From: Apostichopus japonicus | Lineage: Eukaryota; Echinodermata; Holothuroidea; Aspidochirotida; Stichopodidae | Direction of reading: 5' to 3' | DNA length: 64,000 bases | Assembly: GCF_037975245.1 (NCBI RefSeq) | Contig: NC_092580.1 | Location: forward strand, 27,495,501 to 27,559,500 | Part shown: positions 1-9,673 of the stretch, piece after piece | Layout: every line of letters starts with the position of its first letter | Position numbering within the stretch: position 1 is the first letter of the stretch | The notes under the pieces: generated by a model | What the model was told of the DNA's origin: nothing | Databases searched by the model: none | Seen by the model: only the letters and a program-made list of their open reading frames with translations | Position numbers and translations under genes: made by a program

Positions 1-242
1 CTGTAAAGAATATCACTGTTATATTTTGGTAAGTTCATATACTGTAATAAAAAATAATCAAAAAATTTTAGTAAAAAAGTCAAAAATCAAGAATAACAAC
101 CAACATTTAGGTAGAAAATATCAATCTTCATATTGAGTAATCTTGATACAAAATTTCAATATTTAAACCATATTGGGAACTGATCAATGTAGGCTGTAAG
201 TGATACAAGCTCAGAAACTAGCCTATCTTTATCCCCTTACCC

Positions 243-607
243 CTGAGGTGGGCAACCTATGGCCTGCGGGTCACATGCGGCCCGCCAGTGATTGTTTTGC
301 GGCCCGTGAGATGTCTCAAGAAAAAGGAAAAATATCAATCTATTTTACATCATCACAGAAAACGAGCTAGCGGCTTTGAATTTATCGGCACTAATGATGC
401 TGTCAGGTATGCCTATTACCCCCATTAATTATCAACTGTACTGTATTGACATTATGTTTTTGTGTGATTACAGATTAAGTACACACACCTATTGCTTGAA
501 GGTCCTCGGAATCAAAGGTTTGAAATCAACAGCAGGTCGTTGGTGCGGCCCAGTCAATTTCACTCCTTATATCTGGCCCATTCATTAAAAACGGTTGCCC
601 ACCCCTG
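243..607. mobile_element. Non-autonomous hAT-type MITE with perfect 8-bp TSD
   Basis: The ends are CTGAGGTGGGCAACC on the left and GGTTGCCCACCCCTG on the right, inverted repeats matching at 13 of 15 positions. They are flanked by identical 8-bp direct repeats CCTTACCC at 235-242 and 608-615, the duplication length typical of hAT transposons. The left subterminal part is rich in CGGCCCG-like words. At 365 bp and without a transposase frame it is a deletion derivative. The 70-residue open frame inside is not considered real. Confidence 0.9.
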
Positions 608-1203
608 CCTTACCCTATTGCCACATATTTTATAGGGATAGAGTTTTTGTCTGCTAAACCTTCTATGATGAAAACACAAAGTACTACCGCACCAAAAACC
701 ATTTGCAGCAGCGACATTCTAATAAAGTCAATCCTCAAGTCGAGTAGACTAGTCAGATATTTTTTAACCAGCCACCCACCCGTTAAGGGCAGAGATCTCA
801 AAATGAAAGAATGGTGCCATATTTGTACTTATTCAAAATGTCAATACGACAAAACTATTTGTGACTCGCATAACAAAGACATGTTACATTCATACAACCT
901 ATTCTGCCAGATTTTTCACACCAGTAGAAGCATTTTTTTTTCTTTTGAATTCAGTCTTTTTATTTGCCATCAAACTAAACAGCAATCAATCTCTCAAGTA
1001 CTTCCGTGAAAACGGTTTCCTGTTCCTGCGTAGAAAATCCCACAGAAGAAAGTCGAGCCTTTTGATATACAGTAGACAGTATTAAATAGCAGTACCGCCT
1101 CAAACTACATGCTAATTCTTGTTAGAAAGAAAGAGAAAAAATAACTGACTCTTTGAAACTCTTTCTTTAAACCAAAGGTCTTAAGGAACAGATGGACAGC
1201 AGT

Positions 1204-1515
1204 TCAAACTGAGGAAACATTGATGATATGGGAAAGTCTGACTAAATGTGACTTAAGTAACATGGTCGTCCTTGACTGCTTTGACTTTTCCCACACTCGA
1301 ACCTCAGACGGCCAATCAAAATCAAGATCTCCATTAGATAGTTCCTGAGGAAATTCCGCTTTTTCGCACCAGAGCCATTTCTGGGTCGCTTGCATGGCAG
1401 ACTCGACTCTTGGTATAGACAAACACAGATGGATCCGCAGACTAATAAACCTGGAATCCTTTTCGTCCCAGATACCCGCTGCACAGAGGTCAACGTTACA
1501 TAAAACATACCACAC
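1204..1515 (-). CDS. Unassigned open reading frame of about 103 codons inside intron 3
   Basis: This open frame has an amino-acid composition more protein-like than the AT-rich frames around it: several Trp, Cys and charged residues, for example DFDWPSEVRVWEKSKQSR. It begins at GTG, not ATG, and has no convincing splice acceptor. A second overlapping frame of 88 codons on the same strand is equally open, which weakens both. I recognise no family. It could be an exon of a nested gene, a decayed repeat protein or chance. Confidence 0.12.
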   Translation of the reverse strand: MWYVLCNVDLCAAGIWDEKDSRFISLRIHLCLSIPRVESAMQATQKWLWCEKAEFPQELSNGDLDFDWPSEVRVWEKSKQSRTTMLLKSHLVRLSHIINVSSV

Positions 1516-4445
1516 AGACTTAATTATTTACAGTACCAGCAACTACCTGAGTGTAGAGTTTTAGTTGAATAATGAATATATAACAATTAACACAGTCAAA
1601 ACAATTGAGTCATTCACTGTAAAATGTGCCTGAAAATAAACGAATGCTATAAAACTACTTCTAATGAAATTGAGAAACATCACAGCAAGGACGAGACGAC
1701 AGACAACTTAAGCTTCATCAGGGGTGGTGGAGTGGGGAAGGGAATAGAGAGGGGCTACCTTCAAAGACCAATACAGAGCAAAGTCATTTGACAAAGGTGT
1801 ATAGTTCTACAACTAGGACATGGAAGGGAAACATTAGAGGTGGTATTTTCTGTGTGTTTTTGTTTGTTGGGGTCTAACTTTTCTAAGAAGCAAGACTGGC
1901 ATTGGGTAGCTTAAGGTACTGCCAATAATATTATCCTGCAAGGTCTTCTGTTGCATTGACTTATGAATATGAATACCAACTTTTTCTTTCATACTTAAAA
2001 GATTCACTATTTCTAAATGCCAATATCAAAGTATAACGTACAGTTACACACATCTATCCACTTTTTGGAAACGAATGAACACTTAGTTTTTTATTTATAT
2101 TATCTGCAAATTCAGTCTATTTTTGATTTTGCTTCTTCTCCAGCCTATCATCAACTCTGGTTTAAACTCCAAAACCGCTTTCAAAAGTTACTTCACCCCT
2201 GGATGACAACCACATTCCATACCTTCTTCATCAAGGAAAGCCGTGGGGATGGCGCAAGAAAAAGCACAAAATTAATGGGAATCCTAGGATGATATCATTT
2301 CAATAGAATGGACCTCTCAGCTCCCTCAGTAGCTGTAAACGACTCTTCTTCTGGGGTACTCGGGCAAATAACCTTTAATGAACTGGCTTTTGAAGAAAGC
2401 ATCCTGCTTGGGTTATTTATTTCATTCCCTTTCTTTAGGGACTTCCAGGGGCAACAACTCCAACAAGAGAGTAACTACTTCATTGCTCTTAGCTGTCCGT
2501 AGCAATTGTGGTCTTAAGTACTGTATGTTCTGTGTGGCCGGCGTAACTAGTGAAAATTTTGTTTTTTTCTCCGATGGAAATTCTCCTCTAGAATTATCCA
2601 AGGATACTAGGGGAGAGAGTTTCCTCAAATATTCCTGAGCAAGGTTTGTCATCCTTTGTGAGTGATGTAAGATAGAGAGAAATATACCAACTTCTCGAAG
2701 TCAAGGACAAATCTATGAGGCAAGTTTATATGTGCTGTTAACAGGGAGAGTGAATGAGAATAGGGGCACTACCTGGTGATGACATTATCATAGACTTGTT
2801 TACATGTTTGACAGTTTTAACCTAAAGCAGCTTTTATGTAATTTTAAGCTGTTTGTGAAATCTCTCTTTGATTTGAAGCAGTTTTCTGGGATACTGTTTC
2901 TATATCAATTTCTTGAAGCTATATTTCAGGAAAATCCCATAACAAGTTACTCTATTTGCTCCACCATAATCAAGAAATGTAGTAATTGTTGGAAACTCAT
3001 TTCAAGGTTTTCAACTCGCATTTTAGAATAACTATAATACTGATGTGAAAATAGTATCTGGGTGACAAAATGTTAAGAAGCAATTCAAATTCTTTAATCA
3101 CTCACCCATAAACCTCTTCGTTTGTGTTTTGGAAAAACCTATGAGTGTGATCCCTTTTTTTAAATTTTTATTGAGAATTGAATGTTTTGTAAGATGTGGT
3201 AAAACCACTCACTAAACACAGCAAATCCATTACGACGATTTTCTGATCTTCTGGTGTTCAAAGCTAATTGCTCAGGAAAACTATAAAATTTTCAGCATCA
3301 TGTCTATGTCCTTATAGCAATTTGTTTCACAGAGATATGAAATTTTCAAATTTTGTGAATGAACCTGACAACAATTAAGTGAATAATGAAAATCAGGGCA
3401 ATTGAGCTAAAAAAATCCATGTTTTTTTTATTTCTTATAAAAAAGGCTTAGTAAAGCTTTTGAAGAACATACAGTAATTTGCCACAATTGACATCATAGG
3501 CTCTCTCCCCCTCCCCCCCCCCCCCCCCGTACTGTGATCCCACTTCCTGGAGTAGTTGAAGGTACAGCCAGTTCAATATAGGTTACAGAAAACCAACCAT
3601 ATCTCAAATTATGGGTCAAGATATTGACTTATTGAGATGGGGTTTTGAATAAGAGCGTGTAATATACTTTGTTTTTCTTGTTAAGTCAACTGACACACCC
3701 GACTACACTGTGCAGTAACTGAGTTACCCTTGCGGTGCTACAAAGCAATATATAAAAGGAGGATAAATCTACTTCTCGAGGGGGGGGGGGGTTGTGACAC
3801 TTGATATCTAAGAGAGGCATCATGGAGTACAATTTTGTGAGAGGAGGGGGGTTGGGGGATTGAACTATTACTTGAGAAACAGTATTGAGAAGATTTGATA
3901 GTAATGACAGAAAAAGGCACTATCGTGTTTGGTTTCTAAAGAAGAGGGTGTAGCGAAAAACAGAGAAGGAGGTCGCTGCCAAAGTTGAGCTACTGTTTTT
4001 TTTTTTTGGTCATACTGACATGGAAACATGAAAATTACAGACATGCATATTTGTGGAGAGAATTTTTAAATTAAACAGAAAAAGGAAGAAGAGTTTTGAT
4101 TGACGATTAAATATTTTTGGAACTAATCTATGAGACGAGAGAGAGAATGGTGAAGAAAAAATTATATATATATTGATATTTTCATTTTGGTTTAAATGTA
4201 AAAAGTAGATAAATAAGAAGAAAAAAATACATGAGAAAAAAAGAGAAGTGATTAATTAGCAAGATAGTGAGTTTGGAATGAAACCCATATCTGAAATCAT
4301 ACTCACCTCTTTAACATTGGTATTCTGTGTTAAGAATCAGACAGATTAATCACATATGAATACATGATTCCATTGTAAATATTCATACAAATGTTGAATA
4401 ATCATATAAGATCATGAATATTCAGCATCATTCACTCCATTTGCA

Positions 4446-4647
4446 GCCAGTCGGGACAATTTCATTATGCTAATACCTCTCTAAACTGTACTCCAATATC
4501 ATGCTTCAAAGCACTGGTATTGACAGTACAAACAGTTCCTAATCTCGATCTGATAGAAACATGATATTCATACTGCTCGTACTGACAATACGAGTGCTCT
4601 GAAGCAGGACATGACACTACAGTATATACAAAATTGTCCAAACTGGG
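4446..4647 (+). mobile_element. MITE, copy 1 of a TIR family also present at 44818-45029
   Basis: The left end GCCAGTCGGGACAATTT and the reverse complement of the right end, CCCAGTTTGGACAATTT, form a TIR of about 17 bp. The whole 202-bp unit is matched in reverse orientation, with modest divergence, at 44818-45029, which defines the boundaries independently. No coding capacity. The 3-bp flanks here (gca, tgt) do not match, so a TSD cannot be shown for this copy. Confidence 0.8.
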
Positions 4648-5742
4648 TGTCCATTTGTGGTCACCTATTGTCCTGATGAACAGAACAACAGTGACTCAAA
4701 GGGTGACTGAAGGGGGGGGGGGGGGAATCCAAGTATAATGGATTTTTCTTAATATGGGCTACTGTTCTCACAGTACCCTTAGAGGGAACCTCGAAAATGA
4801 GTCAACCCCCACATATCTGATATGTTTATAACTTCTTCTAAGAGATCATTGGCCTTCCTTTTTTTTCAAGCACATATATTTTTGTCTATCTTAGGACTAT
4901 TTCATCACACCTAATGTACTAAATTTACCCATCTCTTTAATAGGCCCAAGATTTGTGCAAGATATAAACGCCATAACAACGACTTTTATATGACAACAAC
5001 AGGCACTGCCTAGCAAAAATTTGAAGTGCATATATTTGAGGAGACAGGTAAGAGAGTCGGAGTGACATAATTACAAATCTTTTGCATTTTAGTCATTAGT
5101 GCAACAAAAATTCCCAATTCACAGGAAACAGAGACATCACACCAACAAATTCCTGATCTGACATAAGATTTTCAAGTGGTAATCAAGCATTAATAGGAAA
5201 CTTTTTTATGTAAATAAAGCAATTGTTGCCCTTCTGTACACATAACAATTTGAGGCAAAAAATATGTAAGACAATATTGATTTATAATATTGATTTGTAC
5301 TTGCCATTTCCAAGGACAAGAACCACAAGCTTGCAAAATGGCACAGAAAAACTGTCATTGATAACGGCAATAGTGGCCCCAGGCTGGACTCAAAATGGCA
5401 GCCGAATGGGTTTATCTTTCAAGGTTTTACGACGACGACATGTCTGTCGTACGGGCTAGCGAATTTTTGGAATGACGACAGTGATCTAGAGGGTCACTAC
5501 CGATCTGGGGCCAGTGACTTTCGTCTATAAGACACTGATTACCTCGAATAGGAGAATAAAATAAATCATACGGGACGAGGAAAGTGATGTACCAAAAAAA
5601 AACAAATCTGGCAACTTTTATCATCCTTCGTCGTCGCAAGACAGCACCATTGGTACTTAAAAATTAGGATGTTTTTTCAAGTGAAAATGTCGGACCGTGA
5701 CGTAACGAAGATGTCTCAAAACCAGACGGCGGTTTGTCTTAC

Positions 5743-6006
5743 CATTTGGCGGCGGCCTTCCATTCCCTCTGCGGGTATACATCTGGATGCATGGCCGAAA
5801 CAGTGGCAGCTGCCTCTGACTACCATGTCGTACATGGCGTAGTAATATTTCTCGATGACCTCAGGTCGATTGTCCACCAGGTCGTCGCCTAGGGTGTGCA
5901 GTTGGGTGAAGTTGATTCGGAGGTTGGTGATGTTGATCATGTCTTGGACAGCGTCGCTGTAAGGGTCGCTGATCCGTATATGAGGTGGGAGGACCCTGAA
6001 GATAAC
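5743..6006 (-). CDS. Laminin subunit beta, exon closing the LN domain and opening the first laminin EGF-like repeat
   Basis: On the minus strand an acceptor (accgtttctag) precedes [19 protein letters not shown], in phase 0 with the previous exon's GE, giving the family's usual GEVIFR junction. There follow [20 protein letters not shown], the [16 protein letters not shown] segment that ends the LN domain, and [10 protein letters not shown], the start of the first LE (EGF-like) repeat with its Cys-rich spacing. The exon is 264 nt (88 codons) and ends RRQM before a good donor (gtaaga), again phase 0. In the family the next residues are VHG-x-C, which should open the following exon. No such exon was seen left of here, so it probably lies beyond the window edge. 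Tandem LE repeats, the beta-specific LF domain and the coiled-coil would follow there. One Asn-x-Ser/Thr site (NIT) is present; a second Asn sits in NFTQ. Confidence 0.95.
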
Positions 6007-6488
6007 CTAGAAACGGTTGAGAAATTAGATTAAATGTAAAATGTAATCGGTGGCGAGTCAAGAGTGGTTTAGCCATCATTGATCGAATTTATGAGATAGG
6101 TGGGTAATGAATGGTGGAAGCATTAGAAGAATTGTACTACCTATTCAAGTTGCATCATGTAGTAGTTAAACAATGCAATCAAAGTCTTCTTCAGTCGAAA
6201 AAGTGAAGATCCACTTGTCCCCATTTCATCAGAAAATTGTTTACAGCATTCCATCACCTCTCAGCCTATGATGTTCCCCCTCCCCCACCCCCCCCAACCT
6301 ACCTCTTTCCAAAGTAAGTGGTCTACCCATCATCACTGCAGCTACTGAAGTGGATATATGAAATCAAACCACCAACTCTATTCAAAGTGAGTAAATGTAT
6401 CTACATAGCAGCATAAACCCATATTTACTGCATAACCTAACACTGACACTATGATGGTAATATGGATACTCAGCCAGTCCACAGGATT

Positions 6489-7067
6489 GTTAAAGGATTG
6501 GTTCAGTTGTCATACATGTTTATGTTATATGAAAGAGGACAATAAAAGAAACACAATGGTGAAAAAACTGTTCAAATATCTTTTTCGGTTAAAGAGATAT
6601 TCAAGTGTAAAGTTTTATCAGATTGTGTAGAAACTGCTGAAATCTGACTAGCTGTGATGTCACATCCTCACATTCCTGAAAAGTGTTTGTTTTTGCTCTA
6701 AATATTTTGTGAGATTTCATTACTTTCAACCAAAAGATATGTCAGGAGATCTCATATTTGTCAAAGGAAGTATTTGAGATTAAACATCTGAAGAATTTTT
6801 GATTATATTATTTTCAAATGTGTTAAAAAATGTAAATAATTTTTAAAGAAACATATTCACAAATGTTAAGGAAGTGAGGATGTGACGTCACACCCTCTCA
6901 TTAAGTCTTTCTACACCAGTCGTTTTCAAAGAAATTTTGATATCTTCAAAGTGTCATATCTCCTTAACAGAGCATGCTATCATGGTAGTTTCTTCACTTT
7001 TCTTTTTGTCTTGTTATGCTCTTTCATACAAAATAGACATGTTAAACACCTGAACCAATCCTTTAAC
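6489..7067. mobile_element. Fold-back inverted-repeat element bounded by TTAA
   Basis: The left end GTTAAAGGATTGGTTCAG and right end CTGAACCAATCCTTTAAC are perfect inverted repeats. Imperfect complementarity continues inward for roughly 180 bp per arm, including TATGAAAGAG, a TTAA(G)GAGATAT segment, GTGTAGAAA and GTGA[T/C]GTCACATCCTCAC. About 200 bp of AT-rich sequence lies between the arms. TTAA occurs at each end, compatible with a piggyBac-like TTAA target or a simple TA duplication. The 120-residue open frame at 6882-7244 runs out through the right arm and is not regarded as a gene. Confidence 0.78.
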
Positions 7068-8301
7068 CTTATCCATAACTTTTTTGTCATGGTAAAGTAC
7101 ATTAAAAATTGTCTTCCTTTCTGTGTTAACAGTTTCATTCAAAACAATGAAAGGGAGAAATGTTATGTAACTTCTTCCATTTTATTGGGAATTTTTGTTG
7201 TTGTTGATATGCTTTTCCTTCTTGATATTCATACAATATTATAAAATACAGATCAGTGCTGAGTTCTACATGAAGTAAGCAGGCAATCGGGTGACCAATT
7301 TGGACTCAGCAAATGGATACCCCAAGAGCATTTGTTTTTTTTGTCACTGTTCACTGATCAGTCACTGACCAACAAACAGTTATAAACACAGACAGTACTA
7401 CCCCTATTGTAATGTCCTTGACCAACAGTAGCTCTGAAAAACTTCAGACAGATTCTGCCAGCAATATAAACATGCACACTGTATATTATCATGTGCTCTA
7501 GACAGGGTAGAGTGACAGTGTGCAGTTGTTTTGGGGAGACAGGTAAGTGAGTAAGCGAGAGTAAATATCCACTTCATGTTTGGATCGGTTCATCCATAAT
7601 CCCATTCAAAGTCAATCATTATTAATCGAGCCATGATCTCTATGTAATGACAGGCACACTGTGGGTACATGTAGCTGCTGAATAAACCTGAGGTTTCTTT
7701 CATTAACTACCAGCAAGGGTCACTAATATTTCAATTCATCCTCCTTGTAGGAGCAAGAAATCCTTCCTGTAGGGGACAATCATTTACATATTTGAGGGTT
7801 CACCATTGTGGTTTTTTTCTTTCTCCACCTGGGTGGTTTCTTCATTGTTATTACTCTATCATCATAAATCCAATTGTCTGGAAAGATTATAAATGTGAAG
7901 GTCAAATAGCCTACCCTATATCCACCATAGATAAACTATGCACAGTGTATCACTGTACTGAAGTATAAACCAATGGCAGTCAGTAATGAGAAAGATCGTT
8001 AATAACAGGAATCATGGAAACTGGCCTGTGCACACTGCATGAAAATTGCTATAAGACCATTTCCAGTTTGTGGAATAATTTAAAGGGATCTTCTAGCGGC
8101 TGGAGCTGAATGCTTGACAGAAGTAAAACTGCTGATAGTTTTTCTGCAGCTTTGGTTCAATGAACCATATCTTTGGTGAGGGACAAGACAACTTAGATAC
8201 GGTTTTCAGCTAACAGGGTGGAATATTTTGTCTCTTCAGTGTACGTTTTACATTATCTATCTCTGGAATATATTCCTCTAGAGCCAAAAAAAAGATGAAA
8301 C

Positions 8302-9089
8302 TTAAAAGCAGCATTTTGCGTTGGGTCGCTTTTTTCCACCTTTTTAACATGTGCATCGATTTTTTTACATGTATCAATCATAAAACAGCAAACTAAGATA
8401 CCATCCAAGTTTCACCCTGCCAAGAGCGTTAATTAGCGAGTAATTAACGATTTATATCGATAACGAGTAAAAGTGTCCTCGACAAAGTTTTCATATCTCC
8501 AAATCCACTAGTTTGAATTCCACCAATCAGTGAATAGTATGTTTATTCATGAGCATTTTGCGTTTGGTCGCCGTTTTCTACTTTTTTGACATGTCCATCG
8601 AGTTTTTTACATACATCAAATCAAAAAACAGCAAATTAAGATATTAGCCAAGTTTTTCCCTGCCAAAAACGTTAATTGGCGAGTATTCCACATACAAAAT
8701 TATCGCATTCAGTTCCCAAACCCACTAGTTTGAATTCAACCAATCAGAGATGCAGGTTTAGTTACGAGCCGTTGCTAAAAATAGATTCAAGACTTTGCGT
8801 TGGTACAACTGCCATATAGACTGTACACAAATCAAGCGTGGTGTTATATTACGTATCTGTCAATGACGTTCGTAGGTTTAAATATTCATATTATGGGCGA
8901 GGTTTATCGGGTTCCCAACGGAAAATATCTTGGAGAACAACAAAGTTGAAAGTTGCAATTTTTTCGACTTTTATGCCACCATTTGGAGTAAAATATAAAT
9001 AGATAAGCTAGTTATGTATGTCGTTATGGCATAGTGGAGTCAGTGAGGTTGAAAAAAATCATAGTCGAGGACGCAAAATGCTGCTTTAA
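8302..9089. mobile_element. TIR element abutting the splice donor of the LN exon
   Basis: Ends AAGCAGCATTTTGCGT (left) and ACGCAAAATGCTGCT (right) are inverted repeats, each bordered by TTAA (8302-8305 and 9086-9089, with a 1-nt offset in the terminal A run). Inside is a tandem repeat of about 242 bp. No transposase frame is present. Its right end lies only six bases into intron 2 relative to the exon that ends at 9096, so intronic positions from +7 onward appear to be transposon sequence. Confidence 0.68.
8311..8800. repeat. Tandem repeat, about 242-bp unit, two copies plus a diverged third start
   Basis: GCATTTTGCGTT(G/T)GGTCGC begins at 8311 and again at 8553. The following sequence is conserved, with shared blocks ACATGT(G/C)CATCGA, AACAGCAAA(C/T)TAAGATA and CCACTAGTTTGAATTC. 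A diverged start, ACTTTGCGTTGG, appears near 8792. The repeat lies within the TIR element at 8302-9089. Confidence 0.85.
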
Positions 9090-9095
9090 ACCAAC

Positions 9096-9673
9096 CTCTC
9101 CATTTGACGAGGGCTCTACGGTAGAATAGCTCTCCTCGCAGATCACGTCGTTCAGGTTACGCAGAGGACCGGTCGGGACGTCCGGGAAGGACTCTGAGCA
9201 GTCGTACGCAAAATGGCGGTACACCCTCCACGTGGAGCCAAAGTCCGACGATCTCTCGATCGTCAGCGCCCGTGGACGGAAGGTTTTAAAAGTCATGATT
9301 AAATGTGTGAAATGAAAGATGGCCTCCAGATCGAATTGGATGTAGACCTCCTCGACTCCGTTCTCTGACTGCCACCACATCTTCTTGCCTCCGGCCATGA
9401 AGGACGTGACCACATTCTCGATCCTGTGGCTGATCTCGTACCTCCCTTTGCTGTAAGGTTGTCGGGAGTCGCAGTAGAAGCATTTCTTCTTGTCCTCTAG
9501 ATGGCTGACTATACAGTATCTTTCCGGCTTCTCCATACCACACGTGGACGCCGCGTATAATCTGTCCTCTCGGCCGATCAGGAGATCACCCGTGTAGCAG
9601 CTGCCTCCCTCGCATTCACTGAATGGGATGTTCGGCCCCAAGTCCTGACCAATGGGTATCTGCCCGTATACAA
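9096..9673 (-). CDS. Laminin subunit beta, exon encoding most of the LN (domain VI) domain
   Basis: Laminin beta chains join alpha and gamma chains into secreted basement-membrane heterotrimers; the LN domain at the short-arm tip mediates network polymerisation. The exon starts after a ttattccacag acceptor with two bases of a split codon and encodes 192 further residues. Beta-chain landmarks in order are [103 protein letters not shown] and [11 protein letters not shown]. This pattern matches LAMB1/LAMB2-type chains rather than netrins or gamma chains. It ends at GGAGAG with a weak donor (gttggt), in phase 0. Family members usually read [12 protein letters not shown], so two residues (Pro-Ala) appear absent here. 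A TTAA-bounded repeat begins 6 nt into the intron. An open frame continues past the donor to about 9024, but that tail is repeat sequence, not protein. Beta1 versus beta2 cannot be decided, as invertebrates often have one ancestral chain. Confidence 0.95.

Larger units (their letters stand above)
1..5742 (-). other. Start of intron 3 of the laminin beta gene (runs off the left edge)
   Basis: No EGF-like laminin exon (CxCxHNTxGxxC pattern) was found left of 5743 on the minus strand, so this is taken as intron. It holds a hAT MITE (243-607), a second MITE (4446-4647), one unassigned open frame (1204-1515), poly-C at about 3506-3528 and poly-G at 3781-3791 and 4711-4726. The stretch 5330-5742 next to the exon is richer in CpG than the rest of the intron and contains a short inverted repeat (GTGGCCCCAG near 5372, CTGGGGCCAG near 5503). 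Its role is unknown. Confidence 0.65.
6007..9095 (-). other. Intron 2 of the laminin beta gene (3.1 kb)
   Basis: This intron separates the two LN-domain exons, both in phase 0. About 1.4 kb of it is accounted for by two inverted-repeat elements (6489-7067 and 8302-9089). The remainder (7068-8301) is unremarkable AT-rich sequence with no exon-like frame. Confidence 0.85.

Noticed and set aside
1-5700. Search for the next laminin exon (VHG-x-C, HNT-x-G-x-x-C pattern)
   Set aside because: No minus-strand segment with the expected Cys spacing was seen, so it is presumed outside the window.
9024-9095. Continuation of the LN open frame beyond GGAGAG ([17 protein letters not shown]...)
   Set aside because: The family sequence continues with VIFR, found at the start of the next exon; the extension is transposon sequence.
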